The translations under genes and the position numbers were made by a program. Shown piece by piece: positions 19,447-29,516 of a stretch of 64,000 bases of DNA. The notes beneath the pieces were generated by a model. That model was not told the origin of the DNA. It did not search any database and was given only the letters and a program-made list of their open reading frames with translations. This DNA is from Dyadobacter sediminis (GTDB taxonomy: Bacteria; Bacteroidota; Bacteroidia; Cytophagales; Spirosomataceae), in contig NZ_VCEI01000025.1 in the NCBI RefSeq assembly GCF_005860765.1, positions 372,001 through 436,000 on the forward strand, in the 5' to 3' direction. How positions within the stretch are numbered: the first letter of the stretch is position 1; each line of letters begins with the position of its first letter.

Positions 19447-21198
19447 TCATTTCATCAGCCTGAAAACCGGATAGCGCAAATACTCTTTTTCGCGATAAGG
19501 TGAATGGTCATAAATAAATTCGAGCTGGGCATTGGCGCTTTTTGCAAATTCCGGCTCGGATTTTCTTTTTTCTTCCAGCTGCTTTTTCAGTTCGGGTGAT
19601 TTTTCCAGAAGTTCCGCTGCCAGATCTTCAAATACATACGCAGAATAATGTTCCTTGGCCTGAAGAATCGTATCAAAAAAATTCCATTTGAAAAAAGAAT
19701 CAACTGCTTTGGGTTCCAGCGTTTCAATGATGTAACGGTTCGTCCATTGATTTACAGGAATGTACCAATCGCCTTTCCTGAAACCGACTTTCGTTTTTTC
19801 GGTCCTGAGACTGACGCCCGTATGCCAGTAATGTCCTTCAAAAGGCTGTTTGGGTGATTCGTAATTTTCAATAAAATACGTTTCCACTTCCATTTCAGCA
19901 TCTTTTTCCAGCTGTTTCATTTCCACTCCGTTCAGTTTCAGCAGTTCAATGATATTGTGCCAGCCTTGCGGAACAAGGTAAGCTGCCGGCTTTGTAACTT
20001 CATCCTGCGGCACGTACGTATCGTAAAAAGGAATATTCTTGATAAATGGTTTTGAACGGTTGTAATACAGTCGCTCCTGACCGCTTACTTTACTGGTAAT
20101 GTATTCAGGTTCATAGCCTTTGAATTCGATCTGGGTATTTTTCTCTTTGTTAACCTGCCACGTGACCGCAAACTTTTCCTGCACTTTCACCGCTTCCTTG
20201 GTCTCTTTGCGCAATTGCAGCAGTTCTTTCCGGTATTTGGCCAGAAACAGGATATTGCCGTGCAAGTACGCATAAGTTGCTTTCACGCGCTGATCATAAG
20301 GTTTCAGCATATGTGTTTCTGTCATGACACCAATTGTATGAAAAAGAGCGGCGTAGCCTGTTGAGTAACGCGGCCAGTCGGGAAACTGCACAAAACCTTT
20401 GTCAGGCGTCTGACCCCAGGCATTCACGTACGGCGTTGCTTCATAACCGGCTTTTTCAAGATGTTTGTACATATAAGGAAGAAAAACGGCATTGTTGAAT
20501 TCACCCAGTCTTCCGCCCAGCTTGTCTTTCTGCGCATAATCGAGCGTCATCACATACTGGTAATCCGCGCCGTTGCTTACATGCATGTCGGCAAAAAGAT
20601 CAGGATCCAGTTTATGGAAAATAGCTGCAAAACTTCGTGCATTTCTGGTGTCATTTTTTATAAAATCGCGGTTAAGATCAAAATTCCGGGCATTTCCTCT
20701 GAAACCGTATTCTTCCGGACCGTTTTGATTGGTACGAGTCGTATTGTTGCGGTTCAGCGTTCCGCCGATGTTGTAAAATGGAATAACAGCAAGCACAACA
20801 TGCTCCATTTCAGGAAATTTCTTCGGATTCAACAAAATATCCCTTAACAGCATCATGGAAGCATCCACGCCGTCCGGCTCGCCGGGGTGAATGGCGTTGT
20901 TGACAAACAAAATGGCTTTTCCCTCTGCTTTCAGTTTTTTTATGTCAAAGTTTTTATTGCTGGAATATAAAACAAGATGCAGCGGTTTGCCGCTGTCAGT
21001 CAATCCTTCTTCGGTAATCCGGACCTGAGGAAATTTTTTTGCCAGCAGTTTATAAAAAGCAATACCTTCTTCATAATCAGTAGTTTGAGTGCCTCCGGAT
21101 TTCTCAAATCTGGTTTCATACTGCGCACGAACGGAAAAAGAAATCAGGAAACCGAAAAGAAGAATACTTGTCCGGACAAATGTATTTTGAATGCGCAT
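19447..21198 (-). CDS. M14-family zinc carboxypeptidase, exported
   Basis: A 583-residue protein with a signal peptide ending VRAQ (about 1-25) and an M14 metallopeptidase domain at about 40-330. The zinc motif HxxE is HPGEPDG near 108-114. A third ligand candidate is the His in DMHVSNG, and the catalytic Glu is probably in MTETHML. The C-terminal 250 residues are a partner region I cannot name. It probably trims peptides in the periplasm or outside the cell. It is 8 bp downstream of the lipase gene, so the two are likely co-transcribed. Confidence 0.88.
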   Translation of the reverse strand: MRIQNTFVRTSILLFGFLISFSVRAQYETRFEKSGGTQTTDYEEGIAFYKLLAKKFPQVRITEEGLTDSGKPLHLVLYSSNKNFDIKKLKAEGKAILFVNNAIHPGEPDGVDASMMLLRDILLNPKKFPEMEHVVLAVIPFYNIGGTLNRNNTTRTNQNGPEEYGFRGNARNFDLNRDFIKNDTRNARSFAAIFHKLDPDLFADMHVSNGADYQYVMTLDYAQKDKLGGRLGEFNNAVFLPYMYKHLEKAGYEATPYVNAWGQTPDKGFVQFPDWPRYSTGYAALFHTIGVMTETHMLKPYDQRVKATYAYLHGNILFLAKYRKELLQLRKETKEAVKVQEKFAVTWQVNKEKNTQIEFKGYEPEYITSKVSGQERLYYNRSKPFIKNIPFYDTYVPQDEVTKPAAYLVPQGWHNIIELLKLNGVEMKQLEKDAEMEVETYFIENYESPKQPFEGHYWHTGVSLRTEKTKVGFRKGDWYIPVNQWTNRYIIETLEPKAVDSFFKWNFFDTILQAKEHYSAYVFEDLAAELLEKSPELKKQLEEKRKSEPEFAKSANAQLEFIYDHSPYREKEYLRYPVFRLMK

Positions 21199-21206
21199 AG
21201 GATGGA

Positions 21207-22373
21207 TTATCTTGACTTACCTGTTTCAGCCGGACCGGCATTGTACTTTTTCAGCAAATATAAATATGGTTCGGGAAGATGATGCACAAATATTTGATCA
21301 TCAGAATCCGGGTACAGGTTAAAATAAGCTTTATCCGGCATTAAAACGACTGTTGGTCCGATGCGTACGTAATTGCTGCTTTTGAAATAAACAGGGGATT
21401 TAAACTCCGGCAACGTTTTTCTGACCATTTTGGAAGCGTAGTTGCCCAGGAATTTTTCATAATTACTTCTTGCCTTTTCACTTGGCTTTTTCATTTTCCT
21501 GTAAGCATGCCGTAATGCGATCCGTGCAAAGAACTTCTGCTTTTTTATTATTTTGTCTATGTTTTTAAAAGGGTTGGTTTTATTGAAATCGTCCAGCGTC
21601 TGCACGGAGAACGGCACTTCCGGAACCCAGTCGGCTGCATTGATAACGTTATTCGCCCAGCCACCGGCAACCATGGCTTCGTACTCGTAAGCATAATATG
21701 TATTGCCGGCTTTCGGGCTTGCGCTGCTGTATGTTTTAAAACGAATGTCTTTCGGAAGGCGGTTCTGTTTCTGAAGATTGTATAAATGCGACGTCAGCAA
21801 GTAGGAAATGGCGCCGCCCTGACTATGTCCCATTACCAGAAAGTCCTTGATACCGGCTTTGTAGCACGAATCGATTTTCGGGAGAATGTCTTTCGCCAGA
21901 TAAGCGGTTCCGATAAGCCAGCCGATATGTACTGCTGCTTTCGGATGGTCCGCAAGATGGTACTGAAACAAAAAGGTGGAAGAAAGTTTGACTTCGCCGT
22001 GTGCAGGAACCATGGCAGCATAAAAGTTTTCCAGCCAGCCAACCGGGTTTTTAGTTGTACCCCGGATATTGATAGCCGCCACCTGATCGTCATTTTTCCA
22101 GAGTTCCCAGCGATTGTCCAGTCCTATAACCGGCGATTTGTAAACAGATTTGAAAACGGCAGGTTTCGGAACAGGCGTTTTTGCGGAATCTGTCATCAGC
22201 GGATCGTAAAGCAAGACGTGCATACGCAGCAACTCTTCATATTCGGCTTTATCGAATCCCGGTTTCAGCAAACCATTTTGGGCGTGTAATGCCATGCAGC
22301 AGCAAAATACAGCGGCGGCACTGGTTAAGGATCGTAAATATAGTTTTCTGAAAACAGTCCGGATATTTATCAT
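21207..22373 (-). CDS. Class 3 lipase-family alpha/beta hydrolase, exported
   Basis: A 388-residue protein with a hydrophobic N-terminus ending ALHAQ (about 1-32). It carries the nucleophile elbow GHSQGG near residue 180, inside a region with lipase class 3 features (VAAINIRGTTKNPVGWLENF near 92-111, and YSSASPKAGN). Asp and His of the triad cannot be fixed by eye. It is likely a secreted esterase or lipase, first gene of a pair with the M14 peptidase. The substrate is unknown. Confidence 0.82.
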   Translation of the reverse strand: MINIRTVFRKLYLRSLTSAAAVFCCCMALHAQNGLLKPGFDKAEYEELLRMHVLLYDPLMTDSAKTPVPKPAVFKSVYKSPVIGLDNRWELWKNDDQVAAINIRGTTKNPVGWLENFYAAMVPAHGEVKLSSTFLFQYHLADHPKAAVHIGWLIGTAYLAKDILPKIDSCYKAGIKDFLVMGHSQGGAISYLLTSHLYNLQKQNRLPKDIRFKTYSSASPKAGNTYYAYEYEAMVAGGWANNVINAADWVPEVPFSVQTLDDFNKTNPFKNIDKIIKKQKFFARIALRHAYRKMKKPSEKARSNYEKFLGNYASKMVRKTLPEFKSPVYFKSSNYVRIGPTVVLMPDKAYFNLYPDSDDQIFVHHLPEPYLYLLKKYNAGPAETGKSR

Positions 22374-22550
22374 TTCAACGGCATATTTTTATTAAAAGGA
22401 ACAGTAAAGTATCAATTTCTAAATGTAGGAAATCTCCCGGTTTAATAACTGGATTCATGCCGCAGGGTACTTTTTTTGAAAAATTGACAGCTGTTCAGGT
22501 CATTAGAATACCATTAGAGTTTGCAAATCAGCCTCTTCAAAGGGCAGTTT

Positions 22551-22573
22551 TAAATTTGAGTTTCTTATTTTTG
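22551..22573 (+). promoter_or_regulatory. Putative -7 boxes upstream of antiporter gene
   Basis: Two exact TAnnTTTG matches, TAAATTTG at 22551-22558 and TATTTTTG at 22566-22573, lie 36 and 21 bp before the ATG at 22594. TTTG at 22520-22523 is the nearest -33-like element, but the spacer is long. At most one is likely to be used. Confidence 0.35.
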
Positions 22574-22593
22574 GCTGGTCTAAAAATATTTTT

Positions 22594-23850
22594 ATGGAAT
22601 TATATTATTCTTTTTCGGCATTAATCGTCCTTTCGGCCATCTTTGCTTACCTCAATGCACGGTTTCTGAAACTGCCTGCATCCATTGGTGTAATGGTGAT
22701 TGCATTGATTGTTTCCGTTGGATTAATAGCAACTGACAGTATTTTTCCAAGGACATTTATCCGGATTACGACCCTGATCGCCAGTGTCGATCTGACGGAA
22801 ATCCTGATGGGAGCCATGCTTAATTTTTTGCTTTTTGCTGGCGCCATTCACATTCACCTGGAAGATTTAAGGGAACAGCGTGCGCCTGTCATGATATTTT
22901 CTACGGTCAGCGTGGTGATTTCCACTTTTGTGATCGGATTTCTGATGTACAATTTACTGAATTTTGCAGGAATGCCGATTCCGATGATTCAGTGTCTGGT
23001 TTTCGGCGCTTTGATTTCACCAACCGATCCGATTGCCGTATTAGGAATCCTGAAGCAGGCCGGCGTTCCGAAATCGCTGGAAACCAAAATTGCCGGAGAA
23101 TCCCTTTTCAATGACGGTATGGCCGTCGTGGTGTTCATTCTGATGCTTGCACTGGCGAGAGGCGAGGAGGTAAATACTTCATTCGGAGGCATTACTTCAC
23201 TGCTTGTCAAAGAGGCACTCGGCGGAATTGTTCTCGGACTTGTGCTTGGATTCATAGGTTCACAGATGATTTACCGCGTGGACGGCTACAATGTTCACGT
23301 TCTGATTACGCTTGCTATCGTTATGGGCGGGCATCTTGCAGCGCAGGCCATGCATATGTCGGGTCCGCTGGCGATGGTCGCAGCCGGACTGGTTGTAGGC
23401 AATTACGGGAAAAATCTTGGAGGCGTTTCTGAAATGGAGCGGGATTATATTGACAAGTTCTGGGAACTGATCGACGAGATCCTGAATGCCATCCTGTTCC
23501 TCATCATCGGTTTTGAACTGCTTCTGATTCCTGATCTGAAACAATACGGTTTTATCGGAATAGCGGCGATTGCAGTTGTGCTTTTTGCAAGGTTTATTTC
23601 CATTTACATTCCGGTCCGGATTATTCCGTTCCGTACGCGTTTTGGTAAAAAGTCCATAACCATTCTTGTTTGGGGCGGTTTGCGGGGCGGCGTTTCCATC
23701 GCATTGGCCTTATCTATAGATCAGGATCTGAACAAAGATCTGCTTCTGGCCATTACTTACTTTGTAGTGCTCTTTTCCATTATTGTTCAGGGGCTTACCG
23801 TTGGCAAGCTGACGGCCAAAATGAGCGAAACGGCGGAAGTAGCAGATTAG
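22594..23850 (+). CDS. CPA1-family sodium/proton antiporter
   Basis: A 418-residue protein with about 12 membrane segments. Family signatures are present: SPTDPIAVLGILKQAGVP near 144-161 with the ion-binding TDP, and AGESLFNDGMAVVVF near 168-182. It exchanges Na+ or K+ for protons across the cytoplasmic membrane for pH and salt homeostasis. There is no long cytosolic C-terminal domain. Its stop overlaps by 4 bp the stop of the convergent SGNH gene. Confidence 0.92.
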   Translation: MELYYSFSALIVLSAIFAYLNARFLKLPASIGVMVIALIVSVGLIATDSIFPRTFIRITTLIASVDLTEILMGAMLNFLLFAGAIHIHLEDLREQRAPVMIFSTVSVVISTFVIGFLMYNLLNFAGMPIPMIQCLVFGALISPTDPIAVLGILKQAGVPKSLETKIAGESLFNDGMAVVVFILMLALARGEEVNTSFGGITSLLVKEALGGIVLGLVLGFIGSQMIYRVDGYNVHVLITLAIVMGGHLAAQAMHMSGPLAMVAAGLVVGNYGKNLGGVSEMERDYIDKFWELIDEILNAILFLIIGFELLLIPDLKQYGFIGIAAIAVVLFARFISIYIPVRIIPFRTRFGKKSITILVWGGLRGGVSIALALSIDQDLNKDLLLAITYFVVLFSIIVQGLTVGKLTAKMSETAEVAD

Positions 23851-24872
23851 GAATTTGCGGGTTTCTCAATCGTTTTTATAAATGCATTGACTTTGTCAAG
23901 CCAGAGGTACTGACCTTCGCAGGTCCAGTGCGAATCGCCTTTAAGATAAGCGTTGCTGCCCATTTTCCGGAAATCGGTGAGAACATCTATAAACGGCATT
24001 TTCAGTTCAGGATGCGTATAAATCCTCTTGATCAGGTTGTTGTATTTTACAGTTTCGGTTGTTAAAACAGAAACCTTGTTTGGAATAATGGACAATATGA
24101 CGTGGTCAAAACCCAGATTTCTGGCAAAATCCTGCGAAGCATTGATATTTTGTACCATGCTGTCAATTTCCGTTTCATTTACTTTGGAAAAAGAAGAAGT
24201 CATGTTGGGCGTATCCGTATCCATGTAATAAACGACGTTTTCGTCATTGTTTATAAGCGTAACGCCTTTGTTCACACGGCTGAAGAAGCGGTAATTAAAT
24301 GCGGATTTCCATTCTTTCAAAGTAAGAATGACATCATTCTGAAACAGCAGTTCGTCCAGCCGGTCTTCGGTTGATCTGGATTTGAAAGCATTGTCGAGCC
24401 GGTTCATGAAGCGCGGCGGAGTGCCTTTGGAAACAAACGTCGCATGGTCCGGAATCAGGTTCCGGATCGTATCCTTCATCTTTTCCCTGAAATGCCTTTC
24501 CACCGATTCCAGCAGCAGAATATTGGTTTCGGAAGGATCTGTTTTCAGATGCAGAAATTCATTCCAGTGTACATACGTGTAAGCATCCACCGCAAAATCC
24601 TTTTTGCCAACGCGCTGCGCTTCCGTAAAGCTGTCACCGATGATGTATAAATGGGTTTTCTGTGAAGCAGTTTTTGCAGGCGTTCTGTAAGCTGTGCATT
24701 CGGTTCTTGGATCTTTAAACTGAGCCAGATTGGACAAACGGTAAAGATCGCCAAACCGGTAACTGTCTTTGATCAGATCCAGCTTCCCGGCTTCCGACAA
24801 CAAGGCCGGGCTCAGTCCGGCAGCCCAGACCAGACAACCAAGGACAAGAAATGCGTATTTAAGAAATTTCAT
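23847..24872 (-). CDS. AlgX/AlgJ-like SGNH protein, likely glycan O-acetylation
   Basis: A 341-residue membrane-anchored or exported protein with an N-terminal hydrophobic segment (about 5-22). It carries SGNH-hydrolase elements: block I IGDSFTEAQ near residue 78 and a C-terminal GDSHWTCEG giving the Asp/His pair, an arrangement seen in AlgX and AlgJ O-acetyltransferases. ATG at 24872 is preferred; a GTG at 24881 overlaps the upstream stop. It is the last gene of the glycan locus. Together with the acyltransferase 3 protein it suggests periplasmic O-acetylation of the glycan. The activity is inferred. Confidence 0.75.
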   Translation of the reverse strand: MKFLKYAFLVLGCLVWAAGLSPALLSEAGKLDLIKDSYRFGDLYRLSNLAQFKDPRTECTAYRTPAKTASQKTHLYIIGDSFTEAQRVGKKDFAVDAYTYVHWNEFLHLKTDPSETNILLLESVERHFREKMKDTIRNLIPDHATFVSKGTPPRFMNRLDNAFKSRSTEDRLDELLFQNDVILTLKEWKSAFNYRFFSRVNKGVTLINNDENVVYYMDTDTPNMTSSFSKVNETEIDSMVQNINASQDFARNLGFDHVILSIIPNKVSVLTTETVKYNNLIKRIYTHPELKMPFIDVLTDFRKMGSNAYLKGDSHWTCEGQYLWLDKVNAFIKTIEKPANS

Positions 24873-24880
24873 AAAAAACA

Positions 24881-27565
24881 CTACCGCAGCTTAACCGACC
24901 AAACCTGTACTTTTTCTTCCGACCTGCTGAATATAAGCAATTTATAATAACCCGGCTGATAAGTAAGCTGAACCGGCATTTCCGACGGAATGGCTTTGTC
25001 GCCCAGTCTCTTTCCCGTCATATCGAAAACAGTCGTGTAATTTCCCGATTTAATGCTGATAAACCGGTTGTCCACGCCAAAGAAATGATACTGGATGATT
25101 GAATTCGGCAGAATGTCTTTGATCTCAAACAGTTCATTGCCGTCCTTGGTGATGATGGCAGTTTTGGAATTGAGCGAACGGACAAGAATCCAGTCCAGCG
25201 AGTTTCTGTCAAAAAGCGTACGGAACCTGGAACCGGGTTCAGGGCGCAAAAGCTGCTTGCGCGATGTTATGTTTCCGTCCAGACCGATCCGGATCAGTTC
25301 GCCGGAAACACTTACGCCAACCAGTTCAGGCTGACCACTTTCAGGGTTTTGTGCCCATGTGAATGCACTTTCAGTCCGTGTAAGGATGTCAGTCGGAAAG
25401 CCGGGCCGTACAGTGCCGTTTTCTTTCAGCAAGTAGATTTTTCCGTTTTTCTGCGTGACAATAAAACCCCTGTTTCCGATCTGGTTCAATGCTACAACCG
25501 GACTCTGTATGCTTTCAAACTGAACGGAACGGTTCAGCCTTTTGACCGGCTTCATGACATTTTCCCACAAAAACAGTTCTTCTGCCTCATTCTTGATAAT
25601 CAAACGGTTACTTCCTTCATTGCCGCCGTCAATGGAATACAGCGCGGTGATGGGCTGTGAAGAAGGCAATGTTCCGGTAAAAGTTGAAATCCTTGTGGAA
25701 TCGTCTTCATCCAGTACGTAAATGCTTCTTTTCGTGGCAAATATCCTTTGCTGCCTGCCGATATTGAGAAAGTCCAGCTTGTAAGCAGCGGTAACGATCG
25801 GACCGTTGAGTCTGGCGACCGCTTTTGTTTTGCCTTCGTATAAATTGCTGCTTCTCAATAAATTGTTATTCTGATCGGTAAGCAGTATTTCTGAGCTGCC
25901 GTCAACCGGGTTCTGGAGAGCGGCAAGTTCCGTGTCGTAAATCACCGGCCATTCAATATTGATATTCAGAAAAGTACGGTTAAGCACTTTACTGGCTGTC
26001 TGTCTCTTCTTCGGATAAAGCGTTATTTCAGGATATGCTTTATTGCCGTCGTAATGGCATTGAAAAACAACGGCTTCAATTTTGGAAGTAAGGTCATTGT
26101 AGTTTTTTGCAGCCTGCTTCCCGGCTCTTGTCTGTGCTTTGCGCAGGTTAACAATCAGTGAAAGCTGGGCTTCATTTTTGGTGGCCGTCAGCGCACTGTC
26201 ATATTCCGGCGACTGTTTCCATGTAATCTGGTTTTCATAGTCTACAATGTAGTTTTGCAGAACCTGTGAATTGTTGCTGATGACAAGATAAGGCGCAATA
26301 TAAGTAATGTAACTTCTCGGAAATCCCTTGAACATAGGTCCGTAAAGTCCCGAAGGCAATTCGGGCAGCGGCACGGAGTAAATGTCGTACCCCTGATATT
26401 GGTCTGCTGAAACACTGGATTCCTGTGTGGCCAGCTTTGCCAGTTTTTGTAGGACGGGCCTCAGCTTTTCGTAGTTGGAAAATTCTGCCAGCAGGATTTT
26501 TCCGTCACTGATGCTGTTGTTTTCTTCCAGTTGACAGAGAATCAACTCCGATCCGAGATTTTCAATCAGCAGATTGCTTTCTCCGGCAATGTAATAATTA
26601 AGCTTGTTCCAGGCCTCGGATTTATAGCTTTTATGCCATTTCAGGAAATTTTTCTGAAATGCTTCCTTGTCTACGACGGCTGTCCGGTACAGAAATGAGG
26701 TTTGCTGTGAAATATGCCTGTGACCTGCAAACGGCGCGCCCGGAATTCCGTTGGTGATGCCGGCAAGATAATAATCCGGAGAATCCGTTCCTGTGGATTT
26801 AAGCGTAAGCGGCCCTTTTTCCTTGCTTTTTTCAATGTGAAAATCCTGATAACGTCCGAAATTTCTTGAAAATTCTCTCAAAACGCCGTCTGAATGCTCG
26901 GAAGAAATTACGGAGTTCCATGCTTCGCTGTTCAGATACAGGCTTGTCCCGTAATCCGAATCATGAATCTGTGAAAATTCCGATTTCAGCCGGAACGATT
27001 CCAGGTTCAGAGATGAAGCACGCACAACATCTTCAATCAGATCACCATAATAGCTGACGATCAGAAAATCGTCTTTGATAAGGTAAGAAAACAATGGCCG
27101 CGAATTGCTGTCAATAATATCCGTGATCCGCTGATTCTGAAAAGTATGGTGCAAAGCACGGATTCCTGCCCGCTGCGGGCTTTTCAACCATTTGGCTTCT
27201 TCGTCATCTTTAACGGGAATGTACAGGATCACGCCCCATTCCGTACTCGTTCTCGGATGATAGGAATACGAAAGTACTTTCTCTTTGAGAAAACCGGATA
27301 ATTTTTTCCGGTCCGGCGTAAGCAGGTTCAATAGCGAAAGATTATCGCTGGCAATGTCCAGAAACGGAAGTCTTTTCAGATCAACGTCAGCCTCCGTTGC
27401 GGTGTAGAACGAATCCTGAAGATGCTCGCTTGTAATAACGACAACGGCATTGGAAGGAATGAATTTCCATGCAGCCGAAGAACCACGCGACCATCGGTAC
27501 AGAAAATATCCTCCTGAAAGGATTCCTAATGCCAGCAGAAAAACAACTATTTTTTTAATAGACAC
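24881..27565 (-). CDS. Large membrane-anchored protein of unknown function
   Basis: An 894-residue protein with one N-terminal membrane helix (about 5-24) and a large predicted periplasmic body. The first half (about 35-530) has the flavour of DUF3352-like proteins (FIPSNAVVVITSEHL at 37-51). The second half (about 550-894) has repeated strand pairs such as ILLTDQNNNLLR and GKIYLLKENGTVRPGFP, suggesting a beta-propeller. Translation starts at GTG. It lies between a GT2 gene and the SGNH gene with almost no spacing, so it is probably part of glycan assembly or export. I do not recognise a specific function. Confidence 0.7.
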   Translation of the reverse strand: MSIKKIVVFLLALGILSGGYFLYRWSRGSSAAWKFIPSNAVVVITSEHLQDSFYTATEADVDLKRLPFLDIASDNLSLLNLLTPDRKKLSGFLKEKVLSYSYHPRTSTEWGVILYIPVKDDEEAKWLKSPQRAGIRALHHTFQNQRITDIIDSNSRPLFSYLIKDDFLIVSYYGDLIEDVVRASSLNLESFRLKSEFSQIHDSDYGTSLYLNSEAWNSVISSEHSDGVLREFSRNFGRYQDFHIEKSKEKGPLTLKSTGTDSPDYYLAGITNGIPGAPFAGHRHISQQTSFLYRTAVVDKEAFQKNFLKWHKSYKSEAWNKLNYYIAGESNLLIENLGSELILCQLEENNSISDGKILLAEFSNYEKLRPVLQKLAKLATQESSVSADQYQGYDIYSVPLPELPSGLYGPMFKGFPRSYITYIAPYLVISNNSQVLQNYIVDYENQITWKQSPEYDSALTATKNEAQLSLIVNLRKAQTRAGKQAAKNYNDLTSKIEAVVFQCHYDGNKAYPEITLYPKKRQTASKVLNRTFLNINIEWPVIYDTELAALQNPVDGSSEILLTDQNNNLLRSSNLYEGKTKAVARLNGPIVTAAYKLDFLNIGRQQRIFATKRSIYVLDEDDSTRISTFTGTLPSSQPITALYSIDGGNEGSNRLIIKNEAEELFLWENVMKPVKRLNRSVQFESIQSPVVALNQIGNRGFIVTQKNGKIYLLKENGTVRPGFPTDILTRTESAFTWAQNPESGQPELVGVSVSGELIRIGLDGNITSRKQLLRPEPGSRFRTLFDRNSLDWILVRSLNSKTAIITKDGNELFEIKDILPNSIIQYHFFGVDNRFISIKSGNYTTVFDMTGKRLGDKAIPSEMPVQLTYQPGYYKLLIFSRSEEKVQVWSVKLR

Positions 27566-27576
27566 AAACCTGAATT

Positions 27577-28320
27577 TTAAGCACGGATCGCCTTCACTTT
27601 TCTGTTCAGTTCAAGCCGGAACCGCAGCAGTTCATTAAAGCTTCGGATACAAACTTTCCAGAGATTCCATTTTACGATAGAAACGGTTCCTGTTTCCCGG
27701 TCCTTGTGCGTAATCGGAATATCGAAAAGCTGCTGACCGGATTTTTTCGCCATGACGGATAAAAAGATATTTGGTGCAAAAGGCTCCGGATCTGGTAACT
27801 GATTCATCAGCTTTTGCAGGAAAGTGCCTTTGATCAGCCGGAACGGAATGTTGCTGTCCATGATGTAAGTACCGTAAATCATCGAAATGGTTCCGCGCAG
27901 AAAGGATGTTATAAACAGACGCACACCCGCATCATGCCGTACTTGCCGGTAACCCAGAATGAACTGTGACTGATTTCGCTTTTCCCACAACTTGTCAAAA
28001 TCACTGGAAACAAACTGATCGTCACTGTCGGTCTGGAAAACGTATTCGGAACCAACTTCCAGCGCCTTGCGGTAGCCGTTCACAACTGCATTGCCGTGTC
28101 CGCCGTTTTTCTGGTGGATAACGGTCAGGTTGGAAATTTTCGGGATTAGTTTATCCAGAAGTTCCCTGGTTTTATCTTTGGATCCGTCGTTGATTACAAT
28201 GAGGGTTGTTTTATCGTTCGGGAATTTATTTTTAAGAAAATCAGTCCAGTTATATACTACTTTTTCGATACAATCTTGTTCGTTGTAAGCAGGCATTACA
28301 ATACTTAGCAGGTACGACAT
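27577..28320 (-). CDS. Family 2 glycosyltransferase
   Basis: A 247-residue GT-A fold protein starting LSIVMPAYNEQDCIEKVV, with the nucleotide-binding NDGSKDKTRE near 46-55 and the metal motif in QTDSDDQF near 96-103. It has no clear membrane helices, unlike the two DPM1-like GT2 proteins in this window. It would add a sugar from a nucleotide sugar to the growing lipid-linked glycan. It sits between the acyltransferase and the large exported protein. Confidence 0.9.
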   Translation of the reverse strand: MSYLLSIVMPAYNEQDCIEKVVYNWTDFLKNKFPNDKTTLIVINDGSKDKTRELLDKLIPKISNLTVIHQKNGGHGNAVVNGYRKALEVGSEYVFQTDSDDQFVSSDFDKLWEKRNQSQFILGYRQVRHDAGVRLFITSFLRGTISMIYGTYIMDSNIPFRLIKGTFLQKLMNQLPDPEPFAPNIFLSVMAKKSGQQLFDIPITHKDRETGTVSIVKWNLWKVCIRSFNELLRFRLELNRKVKAIRA

Positions 28321-28392
28321 GCAGAATCTTATTTGGTATGTTTGGCGAAATTAATAAATAAAGGCTGTAACCGGGCTATCGCAAATTTTAAA

Positions 28393-29514
28393 TTAGTTGG
28401 CATACTTATCTTTTATTGCGTTGATCGGTTTTTCAAAAAAATGCCAGGAAATGGAAGCTGCGGCAATCGTCAGCGCAATAACAATAAGCGCTTCAAAGGT
28501 TACAGAACCTCTTAAATCCGGTATATACTGGTAAATTTTATTGAACAGGCGAACCGTCGGGTGCGTCGGGCCGCTGTGAAAATGGTTATAGACAAAATTG
28601 TGATACAGATAAAGGCCATAGCTGATTTTTCCCAGATAAATACTTACGGAATTTTCCAGAAAGGCAGCCATCAACCCGTTATAACCCATTACTGCTCTTC
28701 CGATCAGGAAAAAACCGAATGCGGATGAAACGGTCCGGTCCAGCACGACAAAGGCGAAATTGAACCTGTTTTCAAAAGTTTTAGCCCAGTACTGCAACAA
28801 CACCCAGGCCAGCAAGCCGATCAGTACCGGTCCGGATTTATTGAAAAGTTTTATAAAAAAGTCATTTTTGTAAAGCTGGATCCACGCCATAAAGCCGCCA
28901 AGCGCAAAGGAGTCGAGGCAGGCGGGCGTGCTTACATAAGTCACAATCCAGTCGTCACTTGTAAAATCCTTTCTCATCAGGAAGTAAACGAAACGGAATG
29001 CAAGGCTTAGTATACCCATCATGCCCAAAACCGGTACCAAGTTGCGTTTTGGTATAAAAAATATAAGAAATGGAAAGAATAAGTAAACTTGTTCTTCCAC
29101 GGCAAGGGACCACAAATGATCCACGGAGCCCATCCAGGTCTTGTGATAGGCCATGTAAATGTTCGTACCGTAAAGTGCGAGCCATGCAAGCTTGTCCCTG
29201 ACCGGAGGCACATTGAAAACGTACAGTAAAAATATGGTCAGATAATAAACCGGAAAAATGCGTATGGTTCTTCTTATGAGAAACTTGCGTAAATATTTTT
29301 TGAAGCCGTCCGGCGTTCCGTAGGTTTTTTTCTTGCTTTTTAGGAGAATCCTGGAAATCAGAAAACCGCTCAGTACAAAGAAAATCGTAACGCCTAATGC
29401 TCCGAACGGAATGACATTCACTGCTACAAACAGATGATCAATGAGCACCAGTGCAATTGCAATGAAACGAATCCCGTCAAGCTGAATGATATGTCCCTGA
29501 GCTGTGGCGCGCAT
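28393..29514 (-). CDS. Acyltransferase 3 family (OafA/YrhL-like) membrane protein
   Basis: A 373-residue protein with about ten membrane helices. It begins with the family signature IQLDGIRFIAIALVLIDHLF, with the conserved His near 27, and has VDHLWSLAVEEQVYLFFP near 136-153. Such proteins move acetyl groups across the membrane onto surface sugars. There is no fused SGNH domain, but a separate SGNH gene lies two genes downstream, which could provide the second half. It starts 2 bp after the stop of the GT-C-like gene. Confidence 0.9.
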   Translation of the reverse strand: MRATAQGHIIQLDGIRFIAIALVLIDHLFVAVNVIPFGALGVTIFFVLSGFLISRILLKSKKKTYGTPDGFKKYLRKFLIRRTIRIFPVYYLTIFLLYVFNVPPVRDKLAWLALYGTNIYMAYHKTWMGSVDHLWSLAVEEQVYLFFPFLIFFIPKRNLVPVLGMMGILSLAFRFVYFLMRKDFTSDDWIVTYVSTPACLDSFALGGFMAWIQLYKNDFFIKLFNKSGPVLIGLLAWVLLQYWAKTFENRFNFAFVVLDRTVSSAFGFFLIGRAVMGYNGLMAAFLENSVSIYLGKISYGLYLYHNFVYNHFHSGPTHPTVRLFNKIYQYIPDLRGSVTFEALIVIALTIAAASISWHFFEKPINAIKDKYAN

Positions 29515-29516
29515 AG

